Positions 35,078-47,032 of a DNA stretch of 64,000 nt are shown piece by piece. Under the pieces are notes generated by a model. The model did no database searches. It had not been told where the DNA came from and was given only the letters and a program-made list of their open reading frames with translations. Position numbers and translations under genes: made by a program. The stretch covers positions 55,723,931-55,787,930 of the forward strand of contig OY829541.1 of assembly GCA_963691705.1 (NCBI GenBank), read 5' to 3'. The first letter of the stretch is position 1; every line of letters begins with the position of its first letter. This DNA comes from Viola odorata (taxonomy: Eukaryota > Streptophyta > Magnoliopsida > Malpighiales > Violaceae).

Positions 35078-38000
35078 GAGGAATTGAAGTGAAGAAATAT
35101 ATATATTTTTTTTTAATTTGATGGGATGCTTTAGGGTAATATCTACAGTTATATTTAATTTTATGTTCCTTGTGTTTGATGATAATAAATCAAGAAAGGG
35201 TATGGATTTGATTCTTCACTGTCATGTTCTCCAGTTTTGGTGAATACAATTGAAGATTTCTCCATTACCCTTACTTTGTTACCTACAGGCTAAGAGAGAA
35301 ACTAGGCTAAGCTATGTGTTTTTTCTTGAATTGGGTTTGTAAAAACCTCAAGATTTCTATGTACTTGTAGTATGTTCATTGATTTTTCCAGCTCCGAATT
35401 AAAAAAACAAGATTTTGTTCCATGGGTCAATTCCAATTATATGCCACTTTTTTCAGTTTTAAGGAATGGATCAATTCTCCTGTCTACTCTATTGTATTTC
35501 TCTTCCTTGGTTGGTTCGTTGCACAGATTGGTGGCAAGCATCACAAACATTAAAATTGGGTCAATTCAGATTGAGATATCTAGATCAGTTTAAATTGATT
35601 TATATTTAAATTATTAAGGTATTTAATTGCTTTCGAATCGGGTACCTAATAAAAAAAAATTAGATTCGATTTTGAATCAAGTTTCTTTTGCTCTCTTTCT
35701 ATTTGGGTACCTAATTTTTTGGATTAGTTCTCAACTGGTTTGATTCGGATTTTATGAGTTTCAAAAATTTTCACTGCCGAGAAAGTGGTGGGCCTAAGTC
35801 TTAGGAATCCAAAGCAGTTTCTCAATTTTGGCCCAATTTAAATTTAGAAGCTTTGATAGGGCCCAGCCCACCAATGTCTCTCCTTAATAGATTATTAGAT
35901 CTCGGCTTTAAGCCGTGCCCAAACTGGATATCATCGAAAAAGCGGCCCATGGGTACTGCCTCCTTCAGGTATGTTAAAAAACAAACCAAACCGGAAACTG
36001 ACCAAATAGTTTGATTTGATTTTTTTTATAGAAAAAACATGTGTGAAACCAAGGTCAGACTAGAATAAAAAACTTCGGTCTGATTTTATTTTGTAAAAAC
36101 GGCAAACTAGATCGTGGCCGGGTAGTTATAATAATATATTTTTAGTTTAATTTAGGATTTCTGATTTTTTATTTATTTTAAAGAATGACTTCAAATAATC
36201 AGAATGCAATTCTGCGTGCGGAAGCATTATAATTCGATTCTAATTATTAAAGTTGTGACTATAGATGAAACTATTAATCTAGAACTATCCAGAAAGTTCG
36301 ATATAATTATGGTGGAGAGACAAATTCAATGATATTGGCAAATTGTTTCAACAAACTAGTAAAATCAATTTCATGACAGACAATGATGGATACTTCATTT
36401 GATCACCATACTTCCCTACTGACCAGCTTTTTAGTTTCCATTTTTCTCATTACTTTGTTAAGTGGGTCTTTGGCTCTATGGTGTTTGATGAAAGTCCCAG
36501 CTGGGACATGTGCACTAGATAAGAAAAAAATTCAATGGCTCTGGTTATCATCATCCACCTGTTACGAGAAAGCAAAAGATTTTCCATAGAGACGACACAG
36601 AGGTTCCAACTAAAATAATTACATCTTTTTCTGACCCAGAAAAACATGTTTGCTTTTTAATTACTTTTTCTTCTTTGATTGATTAGCAACTACAGGTGGT
36701 TAATGGTCTGTGAAACGAAATTTACCCATCTATGTCACTCTCTTGTCTGCATCATCATGTCTGATTGCCAATTCCTTTCATGCATTAGTAGAATTTTTCA
36801 CTCCTAAACTAGAAATAGGGGAATTGGAATCGAGGCGGAACTTATGCTAGTACTACTCTCACCCAAACACCGTTTGATTGTGATAGTAGTGCATTAATGG
36901 TGAAAATTTCTCATAAAAAAAGTGCCAACTATACCAAAAGGAATAGCCCAAAAGAAATAGCTGATGAAAAGTAAGATGCATAGAAAGGTTGAACAAAAGC
37001 GGTGCAATTAGAACCATATACATAAACATTACGAGCTTTAATTCTGATGTGCTCAAATCAATTTTAACATCTGAAGGAGACATTCTTCTTTTTTCTTTCT
37101 TTCTGTCACTCAAAAGAATTAAAAGAAGAAATTGTTTGGTTCTAATCAGAAGGGACGAAATTTGACCCACCACATCTGCGACAAGATCAAAACAAGTTGC
37201 TTTTTCAAGAATCCAAAGCATCCCAGTGTGTGAAATTTGGAGCAAATTCTAATTACTACCACTGATCTGTAATTTTTCTTTCTTTTCTATGCAAGAAGAC
37301 AAACAACTAAGTGCTAATTCAGAACAGGACCAACAACAAAAGTCTGCACTCTTTAGTTCCATGGCTGTTCTTCCCCTTGGCCCGAACGTTCTGCTGTTAA
37401 AGTCAGATTTGCCCTTTTGAAGCCAAAAAGGAAAGTAGTTAAATAGTAAATACTGGTTTGTTTTCAAAAATGGAAAACGGAGAGTCAAAGATGATCTTTG
37501 AGTATTACAATTTCTGCATACATAGATTGAACCTGTGACTTTTTATTTAAGATAACAGAGTATGTCAAACCATTCACAACAATTATCTTGACCCGACCCT
37601 GATGAAATTTACCTTCAACAATCCTTTCGTTGGAGTCAGTTAACCGGAAAGTTCCACTTCCCCTCTTCAAATTATGAATTATGTACAAAACTAACCACAA
37701 ATAAGTTAGTACACACAAATGCACAATGTGCTTAAATGAATTAGGAAAAAATAAAAACCCATGTTAGGCAACTTTTTAAACAACTCTCCATGATGATATT
37801 TGTATAATTTCACACTTTGTAGGGTCAGGGCTTACCTGGATACAGAAGTGATGCGGATCAGTGCTTTGTTAGCTTGCAAGGTTACAAGCAAAGGGAGACA
37901 AATATGTGTAGGCTTCTAGGTTCTGAAGGGAGTCAGCAGGGGCAAAACACATAGTTTACTCTGTGAGATTATTAAGGCCTTCCGCGGCAGTGATGGAGAG

Positions 38001-38230
38001 AGGCGTGTCGTGTATTAGCCTTGGATAAGAGATATTTATTGTCCCGAGTGTAAAGCAGCAGGAGGTGAATACTCATTACTCATTAGGTAGTAAGATACCT
38101 GCGGGGAAGTATAAATGTAGCAGAACGTAAACTCTCAGTCAACAGTCAGTTTAAGGTGAGACAGTTTTTTATGTAACTACCTTAATTCCATTGAGATTAG
38201 CAAGGAAATAGAAAGATGTGAAAGACTTAG
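35078..38230. other. intergenic region
   Basis: No gene is supported. Small minus-strand frames at 36859-37245, 37249-37488 and 37485-37724 are adjacent but unrelated to any family I know. 37840-38230 is less AT-rich and may be repeat-derived, without recognisable termini. Confidence 0.35.
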
Positions 38231-38235
38231 CATCA
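38231..38235. repeat. target-site duplication CATCA (left)
   Basis: CATCA precedes the solo LTR and recurs at 39815-39819. Confidence 0.85.
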
Positions 38236-39814
38236 TGATATGATGCCTTTTTATGCATGTTTTTCCCTCTCTTTCGGGTCTAATTCACACTTGATACTAC
38301 TAATTTGGCTTGTTTTCCAACCATTTTGTAGATGTGGACTAAAGGGAGAAACTTGCTGAAAAGCGCGCCATTTGGATGCATTTTTGTTGATCTTTCATCG
38401 TCGAGCCCTAGACGCGTTTTGTCGTCGAGACCTACCTTCGGGACCTAGACGAGATCTTATGTCTAGGCCTAGACGAAGCACGTGCGTGTTTCTTTCCGAA
38501 TGACGCTTGGCCGAAGATGCTAAAAAGATTCTAGCGGGATTCCATGACCAAATCATCCAGCTCATCAGAGAATATTCCTCTATACCATTTTGTCCCCTAG
38601 TGGGGTTGTTAGGCTATATATAGAACCTTAACTTTAGGTTAAAAGGGAGGCTACTCTTTAGTATATTTTTCATCTTTTTAGGGTTTTCAATCATTGTAGC
38701 CACCTCTCTAACATTGGGATTTGTTCTTCCTTTATTTTTCCAGAAATTGGAGCCCCAAGCTCCAATTAGTTTTTAATCCAGATTTTCATTTTCGTCTGCA
38801 CCTCTTCTCTGTTTATGTTGCTTTCTCCATTTATCTTGTGCATGATTTCCAGCATGAGTGGCTAAATCTCTTAGTCTTGGCAGGGGTGTTTTAAGGATTG
38901 CAAGAGGATAGTTGGGAGGTCAAAGTGTTCTTAAAACGTGTTTATTGTTGTATCCGCTTTCTTGCCATTTTATTGTCATTTCGTGTGAGATTTGTTGGTA
39001 GTTTGATCACATATTTGCATGTTTCTCATGAATATTGTCATTTCCATGGTAATAACTAACGTGAGGCCATGGAATAGAGTAGGCACCTGGTCCAGAGTCA
39101 CCATGTCGTTTGGTCCAATCTGGCTAGGGCAAGAAACCGGTTAGGGCAGACTTCTCAGTGTCTAGCCCTAGACGTGTCTTCTCTCCACTTCACGGGCCTG
39201 TGTGTATGACCCATAAGCGTACCTTGGGCACAGTGTCACGGCCACTCCCATAAGCGTACCTTGGGAGTGACTTCTCTTAAGAAGAGAAGTAGGGAATCCA
39301 CGTGAAAACAGGATTCCTATAGCACGTCTATGGCGTGAACGCAGTCTATTCTTGCACCGATGACCGACTAGACCTCGACGCAATCCGCCGTCTACCCCTG
39401 CTAAGATTTCTCCTTTTATCTGATCTATTATCTTTACTTACTTTGTTATTATCTTTATTACACCTGTTAGTCTTAACCATTTCTATTGATATTCTCTTGC
39501 TTCATTTTCGTTCCCTTTTTATTTAATTATTTCGTTTGCCCTTTATTACTTGTTATTTGCATTTTGATTATCTGTCCCAACATCAACTGCCATCATTGGT
39601 TAGATTCGTCTACACCAACCAAACCCCCCCCCCCTTTGTGTTACTTTTATGTCTGCTGCATTTTCATCCTCGTCATACATCTAGGGCAATTAAATCTAGT
39701 CCTTCATTTTCCCTGTGGTTCGACCCTGACTTGCCGCTATATACATTAATTTGTGCATCTAGCCAATCAGGAACTATTTTTATTAATTTTGACGCGCGTT
39801 TCGACGGCGCGTCA
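38236..39814 (+). repeat. solo LTR of an Athila-related family (family B)
   Basis: It runs from TGATATGATG to GGCGCGTCA with an exact 5-bp CATCA duplication on both sides. The start (TGAT) and end (TTTTGACGCGCG...GCGTCA) resemble the complete Athila LTR. It carries a perfect palindrome GTCTAGGCCTAGAC (38461-38474), related half copies from 38406, and GTCTAGCCCTAGAC (39160-39173). It also contains a repeated CCATAAGCGTACCTTGGG (39210s and 39251). No internal region remains, so it arose by LTR-LTR recombination. Confidence 0.87.
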
Positions 39815-39819
39815 CATCA
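39815..39819. repeat. target-site duplication CATCA (right)
   Basis: Exact match to 38231-38235. Confidence 0.85.
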
Positions 39820-40722
39820 TTACACTGCATGATCATCCACCAGACACTGTCCTGAATACTACAAGACTACGAGTGATTGAAAATCCCACATGGGATGAGG
39901 AGGAATAGTACGTATTCAACATCCATCACTTCTTTTGTACCCAGATGAATGAACCAATTAAGAGAAAAAGGTTTATTGGTCACATTTCATCTTTTTCGCT
40001 TATTACAAGGCCAATGAATGACAGCAAAACTAAGAATGCAAGAGGAAAAAACAGATAAGTTGAACCTACATATAGTTTCTCAATGTGTTTGCCGTTAACG
40101 ACTAAACTGTACATGTTTTCTTAGTAGGAACAACAATCTCCGTGGACCTTAGAGGCTTAGTCTAATTTATAAAAAAATGGGCCTTACGGTACACAAAATG
40201 TAACAAGTACAACGAACCCCCGTTTCTTTCTTATAATAATGCAAAGGGGACATAACTAATGCATGTTGACTAATATTGGTTGAGGTTGAGTAGCAAAAAG
40301 CATATTTATCTTTAACGTCGATCCCAAATTTCAATTTAGAAATTGAGAAAATCTCACTTGAAAAACGATCTACTTTTAGGGTCCGATAATATTCAAATCA
40401 GAACATATAAGAGGACCACAAAAAGAACAAAAAAAGACACCACTCATCCAATTCTCTATAGCAAGGATCAAGTCCTTTTTTATCATCAAATTCTACACCA
40501 TAGTCATTTTAAAATCTTAAAAAGAAAAAACATAAATGTTAACATTTTACCATAATCGTAAAGAATTTTATGTTCAATGCGCTATCAAACATGTAATCTT
40601 TCTTTGTAAATTGATTAGAAATTATTACAAATTTAATTTCGATTGCCTGAAAGAAATCCAAAAACGTACTACTTTTTGTTAATATGGAGAGAATTGATGA
40701 TTTAAAAGGATGAGGTAAGATG
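39820..40722. other. spacer between two solo LTRs
   Basis: AT-rich. No gene or clear repeat was recognised. Confidence 0.4.
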
Positions 40723-40727
40723 CTAAC
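40723..40727. repeat. target-site duplication CTAAC (left)
   Basis: CTAAC precedes the LTR and recurs at 42110-42114. Confidence 0.85.
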
Positions 40728-42109
40728 TGATAGAACGCTAAAATTTCATCTTTTCATCATCCTTTTACTTCTGTTTTGGGATGATGATACTGCTAATTAT
40801 TGGTTTTTCTCTCCTTTCTACAGATTCAGTGATTTTGGAGCGAAATATTCAAAAAGAGCTGAAAGAGCCTTTCTTAGAGCTGTTTTGATGGACGCAGAGC
40901 TGTCTTATCCCAGACCTAGGATAAGGCGAGCCAGAAGTGACGTTGACCAAGGTCAACTGGATTAATGAGGATACAAAATATGGGCCTGGGCCGTGAGCTG
41001 AGCGTGTGTGCCAGCTGCTCTGCTTCCAGAAGGGTTTTTCTGCAGAGTTCAACTCCAGCTAGAAGTCATTTTGTTAGTGAAACTCCTAGTTTCAATTTAG
41101 GAGATTTATAACTATTTTCTTTATCCTTATCACGAATTTTTTGGGAAAACGTTTCCTTAGGTTATTATTTAATTAGCTGCTGGGCAGAAGAAAAGGGGAG
41201 TCTTCTTCCTTATTCACGTTCTGCCATTGTTGCAACTCAAACTCTTATTCTATTTCCTTCTTTATTTAATTTAATTCCAATTCAGTTTATGTTCATCTCT
41301 TTATTATTATTATTGTTATGTCGATGCTAGGCTAAACAATCTCTTTCTGGTAAGAATTCAAAGCCATGATTCCTAGGTTGTGAGATCAAATCGTACTTCA
41401 CACACTCTATACTTGTATTCTTATCCTTCTTGTTTGCATGACAACTTGTCCTTGTTCTTAGTAAAGTCTGATCAGCTTCACATAAGGTTTGGACGATTAC
41501 AGTCTTTTCTGGCGGCTTTGGAGTCTACATTGCCAAGAGAAATACGAAGGCAACTAGCTGGTGACGGCTAGAAGAAGGATCAGATCTGGTTTATAGGATA
41601 GACACGATTCTCTATCCCAGGCCTGGGATTAGGTCTTTCCCTGTGTCTATCAATTGCCCTGATTAAATCCTATAGAGTGTCTCTTAGGATTGTTAGGATG
41701 ATTAGGGACTTCCAATAGAGTGTCTCTTTGGAAGTCTTGTGTAGGAGGAAAGTAGGAGATCTAGGTGACCAATACCTGGTCTCTATAGCCATCCTAAGTT
41801 TAGTGTTTAACACTTTTGCATCTATGATCAACCTAGTCGAATCATAAGCTAGAAGGAATCCTTACTGGGAAGTCTATCACTTGGTTCCACACACTCAATC
41901 TGTTTACTGTTCTTTAATTCTGCTTCTTTTATTATTTGCACTCAACCCCACTTATTGGTATTTACCACCCATCATATTTCATTACAAAGAATTGAAATTG
42001 TCCACCGAATCTCTGAGAAACGATCCTTTTACCACTTGCTGCAGTTTAATTTATATTTGTGCATGGTAAATTGTACTCTATTTATTTTTGACGGTTTCGG
42101 CAACCATCA
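40728..42109 (+). repeat. solo LTR of a second Athila-related family (family C)
   Basis: It runs from TGATAGAACG to GGCAACCATCA, with exact CTAAC duplications. The sequence TTTTTGACGG before the end, and TGAT at the start, parallel the other two LTR families. It carries a near-palindrome at 40904-40925 (CTTATCC...GGATAAG) and a perfect 16-nt palindrome ATCCCAGGCCTGGGAT at 41614-41629. Its right end is about 360 bp upstream of the TAC1 start codon, so it could affect that promoter. Confidence 0.87.
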
Positions 42110-42114
42110 CTAAC
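42110..42114. repeat. target-site duplication CTAAC (right)
   Basis: Exact match to 40723-40727. Confidence 0.85.
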
Positions 42115-42471
42115 TAATATATAATTAGAATGAAAAGACATTAGGTGGTGAAGTTAGGTAAACTTGTGGGGCTTGCACAGGGGAGGGATAGTTTCATATA
42201 TATATATATATGCACATAATTTCGAGAATTTCGACTCATCGATCATGCCAGAGAGACGCAACATTAACATTGCAGATCCTCAAACATGCCATGCACCCCA
42301 AAACCTTGCTAAATCCTAGGCTCCTCTCTTCTAGGACACACGTCATTCATCTAGGCTTCCACTAGCTTGGCCCTCCCTTTAATTTCTTCACTAAAGCCGC
42401 ATTCCTCTCACTAACTAGTTTTGACATTTCTTTTGAACCATTTCGTTGATTGCCAAGAGAGTTCCTGAGTA
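42115..42471 (+). promoter_or_regulatory. proximal promoter and 5' leader of TAC1
   Basis: This is the only sequence between the solo LTR and the TAC1 ATG. It includes a TATATATATA run at about 42197-42212. The transcription start cannot be placed. Confidence 0.35.
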
Positions 42472-45125
42472 ATGAAGGTTAGAAATAGAGCTAAAGTCTC
42501 ATAACTTTTCACTCAAAACATATATATTCGTATAAATCTCTCCCCCTCACTAATTGCACTTACTGTTATCAAACATCTTTTGGTTTATGCGTTTTGTTTC
42601 TTGACACCAGATCTTCAATTGGGTGCAGAGGAGATTTCATCAAGGTCCCCTAAAAGGTTTTGTACCATTTTCCTCAACTATTTTGAGAACAAATAGAATA
42701 CTTTTTTTCCTTGGTACAGAGAATTATAAGTGCTGAATCCCTTTCACGCACCCATTTAGCATATTATGATGCTCATTTTGGTATACTTTAGTGCAAGGGT
42801 GATTATTTTTCACCCAACTTTCTTTTGAATGTTAACAAGAATGAAGGTTCATTTTTCTTTTGGTAACAGAAGGGCCAGGGAAAAACATGAAAAAGGTTGA
42901 ATCCATAACAAATGACGCAGACAAGCAAGCACTGCTCAAACAAGTTGCCCTGGTCGATGTGCTTGATGGGTGGAAAGATGGCATTTTGACAATTGGTACA
43001 TTAGGTTTTGACCCCTTAAAACCTAATGGGTACAAGCAACAGAACGAATACTTCATTTTGGAGTGTAACGTAGGAGAGGAAGAAGAAGTAGAGGGAGAAG
43101 AACAAGACTTGGTCTGTGATGAGGAGGACAATGTTGAAGATGAAGAAGTGAACCCTTTGATATTAACAACATTTGAGCAAAGGTATGAGGACATTGGATC
43201 AAATTTTGATGGATATCTTGTGAAAGAAGATGAGATAGAATTTTCTGATCCATCTCAAACTACAACCAACCTAAGTGTCACTGGCATTGATCAGAGGAGA
43301 GAGAGAAAAACACTGGCAGAACTGTTCTTGGCTGATTCTGACGTGACGAAGAGGACTGTTTTTTGTGAAACTGAGCATCATTCAGGTAAAAAGTCAGTTG
43401 CTCCTGACAAGAATGGTCTGTCCTTCGCCAAGAAACTCATGCCTCATCTTGGCGACGATTCCCGTCCAATTAAAAACTTACACAAAGTGAGTAATACGTC
43501 TCTTATATTTGTGCACTCTAAAGTGTTGCTTTGGACAGTAAATATTCTTCAGATTACTGACAATGTGAAAAAGTGCAAAACTTTACATGGTTGGATGAAT
43601 TCTGTGATGTGCAGTTGGTGAAAAGAATGTTGAAAAGAAAAATTCACCCAGAATTTCAAGGCAAGGGGAATAAAACGGACAATGGAAACAAGCCTGGCAG
43701 TGAGGAGGCTCACGCTAGTAGGGGAAATAAGGGCAGCAGTGAATCAGCTTCTCTGCTTCAAGCTCAGCCAGGTACTTTGGTCTGTTATATTAAACACATG
43801 ATTATATATTAATAGACAAAAACGAATTCCAAATACTTAAGCAAAAAGCTTTAACAATCCAATTTTATATAACTCGAAGACAATCTTCTTCTTTTTGAGA
43901 AAAAGAGAGGAACAAAAGTTGTATGGTGGGAACTTTAAGTGGTTAGTTTCTGTTTATAGGGCCAGTTGCAAACTTTAAACTCTATGAACCAGGACCATTC
44001 CATACTTGATTCTCCTAAAGCGCACTCCAGTCATGAAGAAAACCACTTGCACAAAATCTCTCGTGAACCCAACCAAGCATAAACCTGTATTTGCAGGTCA
44101 GCATTTCACCGACCCTATACCACAAATTACCATCACAGTTGTTAATCATGGTTTTAAGTCGAAACCTATAACCCACATGTATTTGCAAGGGCTCCACTCA
44201 CTAGACTAAAGGCCAAGTGTTAAAAAAAGAGTAGTGGTTAGGAGGATCATTTATACCAAATTTGAGAAAACTTTGCTCCGTGCATTTGCACAGATTCCCT
44301 TGCAACATCATTCAAGGTATGACATTAAAAATTATTTAAAAATAATTCCACAATCATTTTAGTACAATGGATGATTATAATATGCTTAAATATTCAGTCA
44401 TCAGTTGTCGAAAGAATTCATACCAGCAACACTAAGTTATCAAATCTTTCACTCATCATTTAATGGGTCCGAATCCCCAATTTTGAGGTGGCCCAAGGCC
44501 CCAATTTGAGAAGAGTCAATAACTTTTAGGAGTAAACAAAAGGTGCATAATCAGATAAAGCTCTGTCTTCCATTTTAGAAAAGAGAAATGAAGATGGACA
44601 CACTATCACACATTATTTTCCTCCTCTTAATAGATTGTGTCGTTTGTAACTTGTTCTTCTAGTGCCAACTCTAGTAACCATGCATGATCTGGTCAAGTGG
44701 ATGAATAGAAGGGAGGTGTCCTGAAATGGCCTTCTTTCCATCTTCCCTGTATATGGTAGTTATCATCTATAGGATAATGGATCCTTCAAGAAAGATAACA
44801 AGAACAAAAATCCATGAGAAAGCCGTCAAATAATAATATCCCAATTATCTCAGTGGAAAAAAACAAACAATTCTCATTCTCCAATTGAGTCCAACCCTTC
44901 CCGACATATAGAACCTCCTCACTGGGTTGGCCATATCTGCCAATAGGCAGACACCAGCTACAGCAATCCTCCATCTTATCATCTTCATCATTTTCCCAAC
45001 ATAACAATGAACACTAATAGTATTTCTCGGACAAAAACTGTGTTGCTATGTTTTTTCTTATATACTAGCATGGATCAACTAATTTTTTTCCTTCTTCACC
45101 GAGAATTGCAGGTCTGACCATCTGA
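42472..45125 (+). CDS. TAC1: TILLER ANGLE CONTROL 1 (IGT/LAZY family), five exons
   Basis: Exons are 42472-42477, 42611-42644, 42870-43486, 43615-43771 and 45112-45125; all introns are GT-AG and the frame closes to 275 aa. Exon 1 codes only MK and exon 5 only the end of a glycine codon plus LTI and the stop. This layout of tiny first and last coding exons is characteristic of the IGT family. The protein starts MKIFNWVQRRFHQ, has the family block DVLDGWKDGILTIGTLGFDPL (IGT motif), an acidic region, and KRMLKRKIHPEF near the end. It lacks the C-terminal EAR-like domain that separates LAZY proteins from TAC1. TAC1 promotes outward growth of branches, opposing LAZY1. Intron 4 is 1.34 kb. A solo LTR lies just upstream. 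Confidence 0.88.
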
Positions 45126-45552
45126 CTTCAGAGCCTTGAATGATCTCATGTTCTACCAATGTATTTCGGTGTTGTTATTAATACTTTTTGTTCAACGTGG
45201 AGAATGTCAATTGATTTGTAATATGTATGTGACATGGGAGCCTTGTGATTCTATTTTGTAAGTTTTTTCCTAATTCAATTTGGATTTTGTGAATGGATGT
45301 TTGGTTGTCACAACATTAACAGGACTTGATTTGTTCGCATTATTTACACATTGATGCACACCCTTTTCTTGTTACTATTGAACTTTTTATTAATCAACGA
45401 AGTTGGAATGTTTGGAAAAACATTTAGCTCTATACATGGTTACAATTCCCTTCAAAGTAACAGTAAACCACTTTGTTTGTATTTTAAAATGCATCAGTAA
45501 TCCTTTCACTTTATGTACCACAAACTCAGTCATTTCTAATCGCCAAAAAAAT
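45126..45552. other. TAC1 3' flank
   Basis: Presumed 3' UTR and spacer up to the inverted-repeat arm. No other feature was seen. Confidence 0.4.
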
Positions 45553-46082
45553 ATAAATGGCCCCTGAACTTTAATATTTTAAATTAATGTGGCCTTTGAA
45601 CTATTTTTTTGTTTAATTACAACCCTGCGAATCGAGCATTTTGACATAAATGGCCCCTACCGTCACAGAAATCTGACGTGGCGACGTTATCTTCCACGTC
45701 ACCCATGTATCACTTGCCACGTCGTCGTGCCACATCAGCATCTTGCCACCTCACATGGAAGGTTCAGGGGCCACATTAATCATTTAATTAAAGTTCAGGG
45801 GCCATTTATGTCTTTTTACCCTAAAAATTATAATTGTCCATTTCAACTTTCTATCAGCTTCCCGTATTTTCAGAACCCCAAAAGGGCACTTAAGTGATTA
45901 ACTATCTTTATTATTTAAATGTCCTGATTATTGATAATACTTATCTTCTATCTATGATAGACAATTTTTTTTCCTAAATTAAACTTAAATTCTGATACTT
46001 TATTATAAGCAGATAAGTAAAATTTAAAAAAAAGAAGTTAAAATAGCTAGGAATTATTTATTTATTTATTTTGTGCGGAGGA
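45553..46082 (+). repeat. left arm of a long inverted repeat (about 530 bp)
   Basis: Its reverse complement is present at 52549-53076 with roughly 95% identity by eye. The outer half (45553-45809) is itself MITE-like: its ends, ATAAATGGCCCCTGAACTTT and the complement, form terminal inverted repeats of about 48 bp. No target duplication was found for the whole unit. Confidence 0.85.
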
Positions 46083-46455
46083 ATTATGTCTTTTTACCCT
46101 AAAAATTAATTAAATGAATATATGTATTAATTTTTTTTTTAAAAAAAATAAGTTTTATATTTTTCATGAGATCACTCATGGTTTTCTTCTTCAAAGCATG
46201 GAACATTCCAATCATCAATGTTGAAATGAATATATAAACTTAAATAGGAAACTAATTAATTATATATATTCTTATATATATTATGTGGTAATTAAAGAGC
46301 AGAAACTAATTAATTATTTAAAACAAATATGCTGTGCGGTGATGGGAAATTGGGGCTGGGTTTAGTAGTTCCTTTTCTCTCTCTTTTTTTCCTACAAAAC
46401 ATTTTCTTCCTTCCTCTTCTCTGTAATATTTATTTTATTAATATTCAGGACACTT
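46083..46455. other. left spacer inside the inverted repeat
   Basis: AT-rich. It starts with a repeat of TTATGTCTTTTTACCC... (46085-46109), also present in the arm at about 45806-45830. No coding potential. Confidence 0.5.
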
Positions 46456-46471
46456 AACAGTTAACAATTCT
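46456..46471. repeat. LINE target-site duplication (left)
   Basis: AACAGTTAACAATTCT (15-16 bp) recurs at 52433-52448 directly after the poly(A) tail. Confidence 0.88.
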
Positions 46472-47032
46472 GGACTGGCGGGCAAGGATTTTGTTGGCGA
46501 GATAAAAAGATACGATCTTGATTTTGCTGGGATGGAAAGCGGTAATTGAAGAATCTAGTGACTGCGCGATTCTCTCTCAATTGGAGACTGCCGCGGCGTC
46601 CTCCGGTCAGCCCACTGCTGCCGGTCCAAAATACCAGTCACCCACTGTGACTGGCGTATAAATCTTCTTCCCTTCTTCCTGATCTAGTTGATTTGATTTG
46701 TCTTCTCTCCCTTCGTTCCGTCCGTCCTTGGCTGCTGCAGATCTGCGATTTCTCTCGCTTTTCCGGTGGTTTTGGTCTGGGTCGGTTGGTGGTTGGTAGT
46801 CGGCTCTCCTCTGACCGGGTTTTGCTTCTCGATCCTGTTTGTTTGGGCATCCGGCTTCATCTCTTTCTCGCTCTTCTTTTGTCTTCGGAGCTTGTTTTCC
46901 ATTGCTTGACTGAGTTTTTGGTTTGAAGGGACTTCGTGGGCCCTTATTTGCTTGGTTGTTCTTCCTTTTTTGCGTTGCTGTTTCGTTGTAGGTGGTAGAG
47001 GTCTGGCTGTTCTGTTCGATCGGTTGTTGTCG

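Noticed and set aside
36859..37724. Minus-strand gene made of three adjacent small frames
   Set aside because: No shared family, no splice logic joining them, and AT-rich composition.
40343..40555. 70-codon lysine-rich frame as a gene
   Set aside because: It is short, AT-driven, starts at a non-ATG or weak context and resembles no family.
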